Of a stretch of DNA of 25,096 nucleotides, positions 6,322 through 13,881 are shown in pieces. This stretch comes from Clostridia bacterium (lineage in GTDB: Bacteria > Bacillota > Clostridia > Christensenellales > Borkfalkiaceae), in the NCBI GenBank assembly GCA_900770185.1, contig CAAGJM010000034.1:1-25096 (forward strand). The letters run 5' to 3'. Position 1 is the stretch's first letter; each line of letters opens with the position of its first letter. Position numbers and translations under genes: made by a program. The notes beneath the pieces were generated by a model. It worked only from the letters and a program-made list of their open reading frames with translations, was not told where the DNA came from and made no database searches.

Positions 6322-7086
6322 TCAATTTGATTTTTTAATTTGCTTGCCGAACGAATTTATTTCGTAATTATCCTTATAAATAAGGTCGCTTATCTTTACG
6401 AATTCATAGCCTTTTTGTTTGAGTTCGCCGAGTACGTACGGGAGAGCATCAAGGGTGTGCAAGCCGTTGTTGTGACACAAAATTATACTGCCGCTTTTGG
6501 TCTTTGAAACGATGCGGTTTACTATTTGTTTAGCGGTTAAATCTTTCCAATCTAAACTATCGACGTCCCACTGAATGGTCTGAAGGTTGAGTTCGGCGGC
6601 TGTTTCAATAACTAAGTCGTCATAGTCTCCGTACGGCGGGCGGAAAACCTCCACCTTATTACCCGTTATCGCCTCTATCGCCGAAACGGAAGTCGTCAGC
6701 TCTTTGACGATTTCGCCCTTGTCGAGCTTACTCATTTGGGGGTGCGTTGCCGAGTGGGTGCCGACTTCGTTGCCGTATTCCGCGATTTTTTTGACTTTAT
6801 CGGGATACTTTCTGACCCAAAATTCCACGGTAAAAAAGGTTGCCGCGACGCCGTAAATTTTAAGAGTTTCAAGAATGCCGTCCGTATACTCTGCCCCGTA
6901 AGCGCAATCGAACGAAATTGCGATTTTATTGTCGCTTCTATCGACCGAGTAAACGGGAAGTTTACGCGTAGAACCGTTAAAATAAACGGGCGACGCGCCG
7001 ACGGCGTAATTAGTGAACGCCAGCGCAGCGAAAACAATCGCTATAACAGCGGAAAAAATAATGGTTTTAAGTTTGCGTGTCATCAT
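6322..7086 (-). CDS. Polysaccharide deacetylase, PdaB-like (NodB domain)
   Basis: This protein is predicted to remove N-acetyl groups from a cell-wall polysaccharide outside the membrane. In its 254 aa an N-terminal hydrophobic helix (about 8-27) serves as signal or anchor, followed by a NodB domain. The visible motifs are SFDCAYG (D60), THSATH (H111 and H115, metal ligands), RPPYGD (R149), WDVDSLDW and ILCHN (H205). The usual second aspartate of motif 1 is replaced by Cys61, a position that also varies in PdaB-type sporulation proteins, where activity has been questioned. GGAG 8 nt upstream supports the ATG at 7086; a second ATG follows immediately at 7083. A sporulation role is inferred from family resemblance only. 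Confidence 0.88.
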   Translation of the reverse strand: MMTRKLKTIIFSAVIAIVFAALAFTNYAVGASPVYFNGSTRKLPVYSVDRSDNKIAISFDCAYGAEYTDGILETLKIYGVAATFFTVEFWVRKYPDKVKKIAEYGNEVGTHSATHPQMSKLDKGEIVKELTTSVSAIEAITGNKVEVFRPPYGDYDDLVIETAAELNLQTIQWDVDSLDWKDLTAKQIVNRIVSKTKSGSIILCHNNGLHTLDALPYVLGELKQKGYEFVKISDLIYKDNYEINSFGKQIKKSN

Positions 7087-7193
7087 AGTTTAATCTCCGT
7101 TTTAATCTTTTGTCCGACCTAAAAACAAACGGTCGTTTTCTATACGTTTATTTTAATAGAATTTAAAGCGCGAATTTTGTAGAATTTTGTTTG

Positions 7194-7222
7194 ATTATAA
7201 AATTCTTGGTCGTTTTCATCAA
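7194..7222 (-). promoter_or_regulatory. Sigma-A promoter for the deacetylase/SSB-like operon
   Basis: On the minus strand TTGATG (7217-7222), a 17-nt spacer and a perfect TATAAT (7194-7199), about 108 nt upstream of the start codon. Confidence 0.65.
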
Positions 7223-7285
7223 ACTTTCGCTTTACGGAATTATGATATGATTATAATCAGCCGATTATTCTAAAAAACTTCACGC

Positions 7286-7325
7286 AAAAAGCCCCTTGCA
7301 AAAGCTAAACCTTTGCAAGGGGCTT
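7286..7325 (-). terminator. Strong intrinsic terminator of the holA-cdaA operon
   Basis: The 14-bp stem AAGCCCCTTGCAAA/TTTGCAAGGGGCTT is followed on the minus strand by TTTTTGCG. It lies 34 bp after the stop of the 37-codon gene, so that gene belongs to the same transcript. Confidence 0.88.
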
Positions 7326-7359
7326 ATTCGCCGTTTTGTTAATTTTTTAAAACCTTATA

Positions 7360-7473
7360 TTAAAGCAAGGTTATAAACACGGTTACGATACCGCCGAGAA
7401 TAACCGACAACACGACGTCGAGCACTAAGCCTAAAACCTTTGATGATTTTTTTATTTCTTTTTCGCTTTGCAT
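7360..7473 (-). CDS. 37-aa single-span membrane peptide downstream of cdaA
   Basis: This short frame begins MQSEKEIKKSSKV, a charged lysine-rich head of about 12 residues. One hydrophobic helix (LGLVLDVVLSVILGGIVTVF) follows and runs to the C-terminus. A good ribosome binding site, AGGTGG (7479-7484), lies 5 nt before the ATG and overlaps the stop codon of cdaA, implying coupled translation. The frame ends before the operon terminator. Function is unknown. The position is notable because cdaA is usually followed by the regulator gene cdaR. The peptide could regulate CdaA in the membrane, or be unrelated. Confidence 0.65.
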   Translation of the reverse strand: MQSEKEIKKSSKVLGLVLDVVLSVILGGIVTVFITLL

Positions 7474-7483
7474 AATATCCACC

Positions 7484-8308
7484 TTATTTAGTAATTAAAT
7501 CTTGCCAGTAATATTCTTTTAAGAGCTTCCGGAGCATTTCGGAATCGGCGTAGCGCGTTATTCTGCCGCCCTGCGCATAACTTATTATGCCCGTTTCTTC
7601 GCTGACGATAATGCTGGTTACGTTTATCGTTTCGGTTATGCCTATGCCCGCGCGGTGGCGCGTGCCTAAGTATTTAGGTAAGTCTGTCTGCTGTGAAAGA
7701 GGCAAGAAGCAACCCGCGGCTTGAATTTTGTCGCCGTAAATTATCATCGCCCCGTCGTGAAGGGGGGTTTTGGGGAAGAAAACGCTTTCGATAAGGTTGC
7801 CCGTTATCATCGCGTCAAGCCGAGTACCGCTGTTTATAATATTTTCGGGTATGCGGGAATTCGATAAAACTATAATCGCGCCGACGTCGTTTTTAGACAT
7901 GTTCTGAAGCGCTTTTATTATCTCGTTTATGCAGGCGTTTATTTTGCCCGCGTTAGACTTAACCGCCTCCGCTTGTTTTACGGACACCTTTGCGTTTATT
8001 TTTCCGCCGCCCCATACGATGCGCTTAATTTCGGTTGCAAACAGAATTATAATAGTTGTAACCGCTATAAGATACACTAAAACGTAGGTAAACGCGGGCG
8101 CGCCGAGCGCGACGAATACCACGCCGAACACGAGCGCGTACAGTAAAAGCACGACGTAAAGCTTAGACGCCTTGTTTTCTCTCAGTAACCTGACCACGCC
8201 GAAAGTTATTACCGTGAAAGCTAAGATTTCACCTATAAACACGGGTAAATCGACGTAATCCATAATATGCGGTATTTTGTTTACAAAAAAGTTTTTTAAT
8301 GCTTCCAT
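7484..8308 (-). CDS. cdaA: Diadenylate cyclase CdaA
   Basis: This membrane enzyme makes the second messenger c-di-AMP from two ATP; in Firmicutes c-di-AMP controls potassium and osmolyte transport and wall homeostasis. In 274 aa three transmembrane helices occupy about residues 22-95, followed by a linker helix and a DisA_N (DAC) domain from about 100. The catalytic motifs are intact: DGA at 185-187 and RHR at 217-219 within GTRHRAGIG. The start ATG at 8308 lies 1 nt after the TGA of holA, with a GGAAGAG site inside the end of holA, so translation is coupled. The usual downstream partners cdaR and glmM are absent here. Confidence 0.95.
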   Translation of the reverse strand: MEALKNFFVNKIPHIMDYVDLPVFIGEILAFTVITFGVVRLLRENKASKLYVVLLLYALVFGVVFVALGAPAFTYVLVYLIAVTTIIILFATEIKRIVWGGGKINAKVSVKQAEAVKSNAGKINACINEIIKALQNMSKNDVGAIIVLSNSRIPENIINSGTRLDAMITGNLIESVFFPKTPLHDGAMIIYGDKIQAAGCFLPLSQQTDLPKYLGTRHRAGIGITETINVTSIIVSEETGIISYAQGGRITRYADSEMLRKLLKEYYWQDLITK

Positions 8309-8309
8309 A

Positions 8310-9284
8310 TCACTCTTCCGTCAGAATTTCAAAAATAGAGTTAAAAAGCGCGTCGTTCACGGTTATTTCGCCGCTCTTAAAGTCGGCGTCAAGCTCTTGG
8401 AACTTATCCATAATGCGCTTTAAACGCTTAACTTTAAAGCGTTTTGCCTGTTGTTTTGCTTTAATAACGGCGTATTCGTGCACGCCGAAGGTACTCGCGA
8501 GCTCTGCCGTGCCTGCCGCCGATATAGACGAGTAAAAAAGCCTACGTATATGATAAAAAATCGCGGTGAAAAGCCTTTGCTTATCTTCGTTTTTATCAAA
8601 CATCGCTTTTAAAATTTCAAACGCTTTGCCGCTGTTTTTTAAGGCTATACACTCGGTAAGCTCGTAAACCTCGTAGTCAACGTCTTTTATCGCGACGGCT
8701 TCGACCGCTTTCTCGTCGATAACGCCGTTTTCGCCTGCGTAAGCGATAAGTTTTTCGGTTTCCGTCGAAACGCGGGTCATATCGCCGAGCGTGTATTCTA
8801 TTAAAAGATTAGCCGCGCTTTGGTCTATCGCCGTTTTGCTTAAAAGCGCGCGCTTCATTATCCATTTGGCTATAAGCGCGTCGTCAAGCCTGCCGCAATC
8901 GATTAAGGTTACGCGCGGTTGCTTTTTGAGTGCGGCGCATGCCTTTTCGTTTACGATTACCAAAACCGACGTGTCGTTTTCTTCGTTTAAAAGTTTTTTG
9001 AGCATCGCGCCCTTCAAGTCGCTTGCCGTCGGGTAAAACTCGTTTATTTTAATTAAACGCTTGTCGCTTAAAAAGGGGTAACTTAAAAACGCCGCGTAAA
9101 TTTCGTCGGGTCTGATTTTTACGTCCTGCCCCGAAAACTCGTCAAGGTTAAATTCGACGTTCGTTATTGCCGCGCTAAGTATCGACTTAAAAGCCGATTC
9201 CCTTAAATAAGCGTCCGCCCCTTCGATTAAATATACGGGCGAAACGCCGTTTTTTAAAGTCGCTTTTAAATCTTTGAATTTCAT
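8310..9284 (-). CDS. holA: DNA polymerase III delta subunit
   Basis: The delta subunit of the clamp loader opens the beta clamp during replication. The protein is about 324 aa from the ATG at 9284, the usual length. The N-terminal domain reads FKDLKATLKNGVSPVYLIEGADAYLRESA, a degenerate AAA+ fold with no functional Walker A, as normal for delta. A three-helix lid and a C-terminal collar domain follow (FTAIFYHIRRLF, RLKRIMDKFQELDADFKSGE). The frame is open 12 codons further upstream (to 9320), but family alignment and a promoter in that stretch favour 9284. There is no Shine-Dalgarno site and the -10 box ends 7 nt from the ATG, so the mRNA is probably leaderless. It is the first gene of an operon with cdaA. 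Confidence 0.92.
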   Translation of the reverse strand: MKFKDLKATLKNGVSPVYLIEGADAYLRESAFKSILSAAITNVEFNLDEFSGQDVKIRPDEIYAAFLSYPFLSDKRLIKINEFYPTASDLKGAMLKKLLNEENDTSVLVIVNEKACAALKKQPRVTLIDCGRLDDALIAKWIMKRALLSKTAIDQSAANLLIEYTLGDMTRVSTETEKLIAYAGENGVIDEKAVEAVAIKDVDYEVYELTECIALKNSGKAFEILKAMFDKNEDKQRLFTAIFYHIRRLFYSSISAAGTAELASTFGVHEYAVIKAKQQAKRFKVKRLKRIMDKFQELDADFKSGEITVNDALFNSIFEILTEE

Positions 9285-9291
9285 ATTGATT

Positions 9292-9320
9292 ATTTTATCA
9301 TCCGAAAAGCAAAAAAGCAA
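9292..9320 (-). promoter_or_regulatory. Promoter of holA (leaderless configuration)
   Basis: On the minus strand TTGCTT (9315-9320), a 17-nt spacer and TAAAAT (9292-9297) with a TG extended -10. Seven nt separate the -10 from the ATG at 9284. Confidence 0.65.
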
Positions 9321-9461
9321 GCCTATCGGCGGCTATTAACTCAAATCAACCGAATTATATGCGACTTTTATTTGCTTTTAGTATGTTAAAAACAGTTAAC
9401 GTTATGCCGAGGCAGCGTAAAAAGTCGCGTCGCTAAGCCGACAAACTTACGAAACGCGGCT

Positions 9462-10337
9462 TTATTTATTAAAAAATTCGAGCCTTTTTTCAACTTCGCT
9501 AAGCGTCGGAATACCGTCTAAAACGTAGCGCGACTCGACCTTTATAGAACTTGCCGCGTTTGCGAACCTTACCGCCGATATTAAATCCTTCCCCGAGCAT
9601 ATCGCGTACGCGAGCGCGCCGTTAAACACGTCACCCGCGCCGGTGGTGTTCTGCGGCTTTGCGGGCACGCAGGGTATAACTTCGTCTAATCCGCCGCTTA
9701 TTACCCTTGCGCCCTTTTTACCGAGCGTTATAATGAGATTTTCGGGCTTATAGTAGGTTAAAAGGGTTTCCGCTTCGATTTCGTTAGGGGTTAAAAGATA
9801 GACCTTTTTTAAAATTTCAGGGTCGATTTGCCTTGCGGGCGCAGGGTTTAAAATGACCTTAACGCCGTGCTTTTCGGCAAGTTCTACCCCTGCTTTCAAA
9901 ACGTCGTCCGAGCACTCTAACTGCATTAAAAGATATTCGCTTTCGGCAATTTTTTCTTCAAACGCATAAACGTCGGCGGCGCATAGCATAGCAGACGCAC
10001 CCGTGTAAACGGTCACTTGATTTTCGCCCGATTTATCGGTAAAAATCACGCCGACGTCAGTTTTTACTCCGTCCTTAAAAGCGATTTGATAGTTAAGTTT
10101 TGCCGCGGCGAAAACTTCTTCGCACGATTTTGCGTACTCGTCTTTTCCGAGTGCGGTTAAGTAGTTTACTTTGCCGCCGAGCTTTGCTATGGTGAGAGCC
10201 TGATTCGCCCCCTTGCCGCCCGCTTCGACGTGAATGTTGTCCGTCACGACCGTTTCGCCGGGCTTATTGAAATGGTCAAGCCGCATAAAAATCGACTCGC
10301 CGCAAATTCCTATAACGGATATAACGCCTTTTTTCAT
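9462..10337 (-). CDS. Ribokinase-like sugar kinase (PfkB family)
   Basis: This is an ATP-dependent kinase of a sugar or nucleoside. The 291-aa protein shows the PfkB signatures: an N-terminal glycine-rich motif GGKGANQA (40-47), typical of ribokinase, and the C-terminal NTTGAGDVFNGAL. The latter includes the anion hole GAGD (233-236) with catalytic Asp236. The length and motifs fit ribokinase, but the exact sugar cannot be fixed by sight. It starts 12 nt after the SIS gene stop, with an AAAGG site 8 nt before the ATG, so the two form one operon. Together they suggest isomerisation and phosphorylation of a sugar or sugar phosphate. Confidence 0.87.
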   Translation of the reverse strand: MKKGVISVIGICGESIFMRLDHFNKPGETVVTDNIHVEAGGKGANQALTIAKLGGKVNYLTALGKDEYAKSCEEVFAAAKLNYQIAFKDGVKTDVGVIFTDKSGENQVTVYTGASAMLCAADVYAFEEKIAESEYLLMQLECSDDVLKAGVELAEKHGVKVILNPAPARQIDPEILKKVYLLTPNEIEAETLLTYYKPENLIITLGKKGARVISGGLDEVIPCVPAKPQNTTGAGDVFNGALAYAICSGKDLISAVRFANAASSIKVESRYVLDGIPTLSEVEKRLEFFNK

Positions 10338-10349
10338 AAATTCAACCTT

Positions 10350-11072
10350 TTATAAGCATTTAACGAGCGGTTTATACTTTTCGATCAGCGCCTTGTTAAA
10401 TTCCGCGCCGCCCTCTACGTTACCGCTCATAAACACGTCGGGGTGCGCGCCTTCTTCTACCGCCAGCGTTTCGCCGAGCGCGATTACGTTTTGCATTATA
10501 AACGAAGTGACGGCCGTCGAAACGGGCGCGCTTTTAACTCCGCCGCCGACGATATCCAAGACCGCGTCGCCGTGCGGAACGCAATTGTCGATGACCACGT
10601 CGCCCACGTCCTTTAACAGTTTATGCGAGCTGTGCTTGCTTGCTTCCGAAAAGTATTCGGAAGAGCATATCGTAACGACGGTTACTCCCTTTTTTTTGCC
10701 CTGAAGGGCAACGTCTACGGGCGCGCCGTTTTTGCCCGAAGTAGAAATGACGAACAAGACGTCGTTTTTACCTATATTATATCCGTCCAAAAGACCCGCA
10801 ACCGCCTTTTCGTCCTTTTCAAGCACGCTTGATAAAGACGCGCTTTCGTGGAGCATAAGGCTTTCTTTAAGTATGGGGTAAACGTTCGCCAAGCCCCCCG
10901 CGCGATAAAAGCAGTCGAGCCCTAAAAGGTGCGAATGCCCGCATCCGAAAATATAGACAAGCCCGCCTTTTACTATTGCGTTTTTAACGGCTTTTGCGGC
11001 GGCGTTCATCTGAGCGGTTTGCGTGTCGTTTACTTTATTGAGGTAATATATGACGTTTTCAAAGTAATTCAT
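10350..11072 (-). CDS. SIS-domain phosphosugar-binding protein (UPF0309-like)
   Basis: This 240-aa protein carries an SIS fold with the UPF0309 landmarks: IFGCGHSHLLGLDCFYRAGGLANVYPI near residues 41-67, VISTSGKNGAPVDVA as the phosphate-binding Ser/Thr loop, and the tail EEGAHPDVFMSGNVEGG. Such proteins bind or isomerise phosphosugars; the substrate is unknown. It is a clear paralogue of the gene at 16448-17197 (shared FxRAGGLANxxPI and an analogous C-terminal layout). It has no Shine-Dalgarno site. Two TAAAAT copies sit directly against the ATG and the outer one is a well-spaced -10, so the mRNA should be leaderless. It leads an operon with the ribokinase-like gene. Confidence 0.87.
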   Translation of the reverse strand: MNYFENVIYYLNKVNDTQTAQMNAAAKAVKNAIVKGGLVYIFGCGHSHLLGLDCFYRAGGLANVYPILKESLMLHESASLSSVLEKDEKAVAGLLDGYNIGKNDVLFVISTSGKNGAPVDVALQGKKKGVTVVTICSSEYFSEASKHSSHKLLKDVGDVVIDNCVPHGDAVLDIVGGGVKSAPVSTAVTSFIMQNVIALGETLAVEEGAHPDVFMSGNVEGGAEFNKALIEKYKPLVKCL

Positions 11073-11078
11073 ATTTTA

Positions 11079-11107
11079 ATTTTAACAAATAGCGGCGTTT
11101 TTTGCAA
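11079..11107 (-). promoter_or_regulatory. Promoter of the SIS/ribokinase operon (leaderless configuration)
   Basis: On the minus strand TTGCAA (11102-11107), a 17-nt spacer and TAAAAT (11079-11084), then 6 nt to the ATG at 11072. Confidence 0.7.
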
Positions 11108-11204
11108 TAACTTGTACCTTTTTTATCGAAAAACACGTAATTTTTTAACCGCAATGCGCATTTTAAAAGCGCCCGCACTAAAAACGCGAACGCTTTCTCT
11201 TCAA

Positions 11205-11390
11205 TTATTTTCCGCATTGCCCGTTTAACGAACGTTTTTCCGTTTCTTTATTTTTGCGCTTTTTGACGCACTCCGTCAAAAGATATTCGATTTGCCCGTT
11301 TATCGAACGGAATTCGTCGTCCGCCCACTTCATAAGTTCGTTATAAAGTTCGCCGGAAACGCGCAAGGGGATTTGTTTCCTTTCGCTCAT
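11205..11390 (-). CDS. Small ribbon-helix-helix (Arc-like) DNA-binding protein
   Basis: This 61-aa basic protein has the Arc/MetJ/CopG layout: a short N-terminal strand (KQIPLRV), helix 1 (SGELYNELMKWADDEF), a turn, and helix 2 (INGQIEYLLTECVKKRKN), then a charged tail. RHH proteins bind DNA as dimers through paired strands, often in tandem on short repeats. It lies 13 nt after the SPFH gene and is co-transcribed with it. In my experience this pairing recurs in Clostridia, where such proteins are often annotated as Arc-family. No toxin partner is present. I infer that it may bind the doubled TGATATCA palindrome in its own operon promoter. Confidence 0.8.
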   Translation of the reverse strand: MSERKQIPLRVSGELYNELMKWADDEFRSINGQIEYLLTECVKKRKNKETEKRSLNGQCGK

Positions 11391-11403
11391 TTTAAAACCC
11401 GCT

Positions 11404-12426
11404 TTAATAAATCGAGCCGCTGTTCACTACGGGTTGAGCGTCGCGGTTGCCGCACAATACGACGAGAAGATTGCTGACCATTTGCGCCTTTCTTTCTTCG
11501 TCAAGCTTAACGGTGTTGTTGCTTTCCAAGCGAGCGATAGCCATTTCAACCATGCTGACCGCTCCGTCCACTATCATTTTGCGCGCGTCTATAATAGCGG
11601 AAGCCTGCTGGCGTTGAAGCATAACGGCGGCGATTTCGGGCGCGTAGGCAAGATAGGTTATGCGCGCTTCTACGATGGTTATGCCCGCAGAGTTCACGCG
11701 GGATTGAATTTCTTCTTTAATGCGGTTTGCGACAGTTTCGCTCGAACCGCGAAGAGAGCCGTCGTCGGCAAGCCCGTCGCCCGTCGTATCGACGTTGGGC
11801 GCAACGTCGTACGGATACACGCGTACTACGTTCCTGAGCGCGCTGTCGCATTGAAGAGATAAATATTCTTTATAGTTATCTACGTTGAACGCCGCTTTCG
11901 CGGTGTCCGTTATTCTCCAGGTAACGGCAATGCCGATTTCGACCGGGTTACCTAAGCAGTCGTTGATTTTTTGGCGGTTATTGTTTAACGTCATAACTTT
12001 AAGCGACATTTTTTTGTTGACGAACTCTAAGTTCATATTCGCGCCGTCGGCGGTTTTTTGCCCGCCTAAACTTAAAGTCGAAACGTCGCCGCTTTGGTTA
12101 AGTTTGGTTTTTGCCGCGGGGTTTACAGCCACGCAGAAGGGGTTGACGGCGTAAAACCCGTCGCCTTTAAGCGTGCCGACGTATTTACCGAACAAGGTTA
12201 AAACCAACGCTTCCTGCGGGGCAAGGACTTTAAGCCCCACGAGCGGAAGCCAGCCTATAATCATATACGCAACCGCTATAACGAATATAATTAAATTATA
12301 AACCTGCGGATCGTCGTTTGCTATCCACGAAAATATCGCCGCCAATACAGCGACTATGTACCCGGCTATCGTGCCGAGCAGCACAGCCATGCCGTGTTTT
12401 TTATTGTCCAAAACTTTTTCTTCCAT
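11404..12426 (-). CDS. SPFH/band-7 membrane protein
   Basis: This 340-aa protein belongs to the stomatin/prohibitin/flotillin/HflK family, which oligomerise as membrane scaffolds. Two hydrophobic segments (about 14-36 and 43-62) precede a band-7 domain that starts at LKVLAPQEALVLTLFGKYVGTLKGDGFYAVNP. The later part shows the typical helix-rich region (GSSETVANRIKEEIQSRVNSAGITIVEARITYLAYAPEIAAVMLQRQQASAI). Its precise role is unknown; membrane microdomain organisation or protease regulation are typical for the family. A strong AAGGAG site 8 nt before the ATG supports the start, in contrast to the SD-less leaderless genes nearby. Confidence 0.9.
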   Translation of the reverse strand: MEEKVLDNKKHGMAVLLGTIAGYIVAVLAAIFSWIANDDPQVYNLIIFVIAVAYMIIGWLPLVGLKVLAPQEALVLTLFGKYVGTLKGDGFYAVNPFCVAVNPAAKTKLNQSGDVSTLSLGGQKTADGANMNLEFVNKKMSLKVMTLNNNRQKINDCLGNPVEIGIAVTWRITDTAKAAFNVDNYKEYLSLQCDSALRNVVRVYPYDVAPNVDTTGDGLADDGSLRGSSETVANRIKEEIQSRVNSAGITIVEARITYLAYAPEIAAVMLQRQQASAIIDARKMIVDGAVSMVEMAIARLESNNTVKLDEERKAQMVSNLLVVLCGNRDAQPVVNSGSIY

Positions 12427-12443
12427 AACACTCTCCTTATGTT

Positions 12444-12482
12444 TGATATCAAAATGATATCACAATGATTTAAGCCCGTCAA
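12444..12482 (-). promoter_or_regulatory. SPFH/RHH operon promoter with a doubled palindromic operator
   Basis: On the minus strand TTGACG (12477-12482), a 17-nt spacer and TATCAT (12454-12459) with a TG extended -10. Two perfect 8-bp palindromes TGATATCA (12444-12451 and 12455-12462) are separated by AAA, so their centres are 11 bp apart, one helical turn. They cover the -10 box and the start region, a classical repressor position. Confidence 0.7.
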
Positions 12483-12540
12483 GCATTTTTACAATTATTT
12501 TACAAGACGGTCGTTTTTAATGGATTTCGGCACGTAAAAA

Positions 12541-12549
12541 TGCTATAAT
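12541..12549 (+). promoter_or_regulatory. Extended -10 promoter for the MFS/AlkD-like operon
   Basis: TGCTATAAT at 12541-12549 is a perfect extended -10. No good -35 is seen (the 17-nt position reads TGGATT). It lies about 85 nt before the start codon. Confidence 0.55.
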
Positions 12550-12633
12550 TATGCGGTAAGGCGCGTATAGGGCGTTTATCGGCAGTTTTCGGGTATCGCC
12601 GTAGCCGCCGCGGACAAAGCAAGGAAAGTGTTT

Positions 12634-13878
12634 ATGGGAAAAGTCGGAAAAAATCACGCTATGCTTATGACTATGGCATGGCTTATGTACACGGTCACTT
12701 ATTTAGACAAGTATAGTTGCAATGCAAACGTGTCGGGGTTAATGTCGGAATTCAACGTGGGTAAAGGCGCGGCGGGGCTTATTCCGTCCTGCTTCTTTTT
12801 TGCGTACGGCGCAAGCCAGATAATCAACAGCTTTTTTTGCGACCGATATAACACCCGCTTTATCCCCGCGGCGTGCATGTTTATATCCGCCGCCCTTAAC
12901 GTGGTCGTAGGGTTTACGAATTATTTTCCCGTAATTAAATATTTATGGATAATAAACGGCGCGACCCTTGCGCTTATCTGGCCGATGCTAGTTAAAACGT
13001 TGGGCGAAAACTTAAACCCGAACGAAACGGCTAAATCGGTCGTGATAATGGGGACGACAACCCCGCTCGGAACCGCCGCCGCTTACGGGTTAAGCGCGCT
13101 TTTAACGGAACTGAACGCATTCAGGACAATATTTTATATAACCGGCGTAATTATGCCGCTACTAGGGCTTTTATGGATAGTTTTTTACGGCAAAATGACG
13201 GGGAACGGCGCAAAAGCGGAAGCCGAAGCCATTAACCCTCTTGAACCCCCGAAGGTCAAACACAAAAAATTCACCCCGCCCATGGTTACGACTATTATTA
13301 TGTTCGGCGCGTTTATAGCCTTCGTACAAATAGTAAAAGACGGGTTGCAGACCTGGCTGCCGAGTTTATTGCAGGAAGTTTTCGGCTATAAGCCGTCGAT
13401 ATCTTTGATTTTAACCCTTATTTTGCCGCTCAGCGGCGTGCCGGGGACCTTCGTTGCCGTTCAGATGAATAAGAAAATTAAAAACCTTATTCCCCTTTGT
13501 TTAACGCAAATGGCTATAACGCTTGCATGCGTTGCGGTGGCGTATACGGGCATATCTTTAACGCTTGCGCTGCTTTTGATTTCAGGTTGCGTGCTTGGTT
13601 ATTGCTTTATTTACGGCATAAACAACGTTATGACGAATTTATTCCCGCTAAGCTTGGGCAAAGAGTATAATATAGGCTTCGTTTCATCCCTTTTAAACGG
13701 GCTTAGTTACGTAGGCAGCACCGTCAGCGCGTACGGTTTAGGCGAATTTTCAACCAAATTCGGCTGGAACGGAATGTTTATATTGTTTATGGTAACGCTC
13801 GGCGTTTTAATAGCGGGCGGCACGGTTATTTACTTTATTTTCAGAAAAAAATTAAACAATAACCCTTTGACGGAATAA
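12634..13878 (+). CDS. MFS transporter, sugar-phosphate antiporter-like
   Basis: This polytopic inner-membrane transporter of about 414 aa has some 12 hydrophobic helices in two sets of six, joined by a basic loop (GKMTGNGAKAEAEAINPLEPPKVKHKKF, around residue 195). The N-terminal region (YTVTYLDKYSCNANVSGLMSEFNVGKGAAGLIPSCFFFAYGASQIINSFFCDRYNTR) resembles the organophosphate/phosphate antiporter branch (GlpT/UhpT/UhpC-like). The substrate cannot be named. A GTG at 12628 is in frame, but AAGGA at 12621-12625 has ideal 8-nt spacing to the ATG at 12634, so I take that start. It may import a sugar or sugar phosphate for the neighbouring kinase and isomerase genes, although it is divergently arranged. 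Confidence 0.87.
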   Translation: MGKVGKNHAMLMTMAWLMYTVTYLDKYSCNANVSGLMSEFNVGKGAAGLIPSCFFFAYGASQIINSFFCDRYNTRFIPAACMFISAALNVVVGFTNYFPVIKYLWIINGATLALIWPMLVKTLGENLNPNETAKSVVIMGTTTPLGTAAAYGLSALLTELNAFRTIFYITGVIMPLLGLLWIVFYGKMTGNGAKAEAEAINPLEPPKVKHKKFTPPMVTTIIMFGAFIAFVQIVKDGLQTWLPSLLQEVFGYKPSISLILTLILPLSGVPGTFVAVQMNKKIKNLIPLCLTQMAITLACVAVAYTGISLTLALLLISGCVLGYCFIYGINNVMTNLFPLSLGKEYNIGFVSSLLNGLSYVGSTVSAYGLGEFSTKFGWNGMFILFMVTLGVLIAGGTVIYFIFRKKLNNNPLTE

Positions 13879-13881
13879 ATT

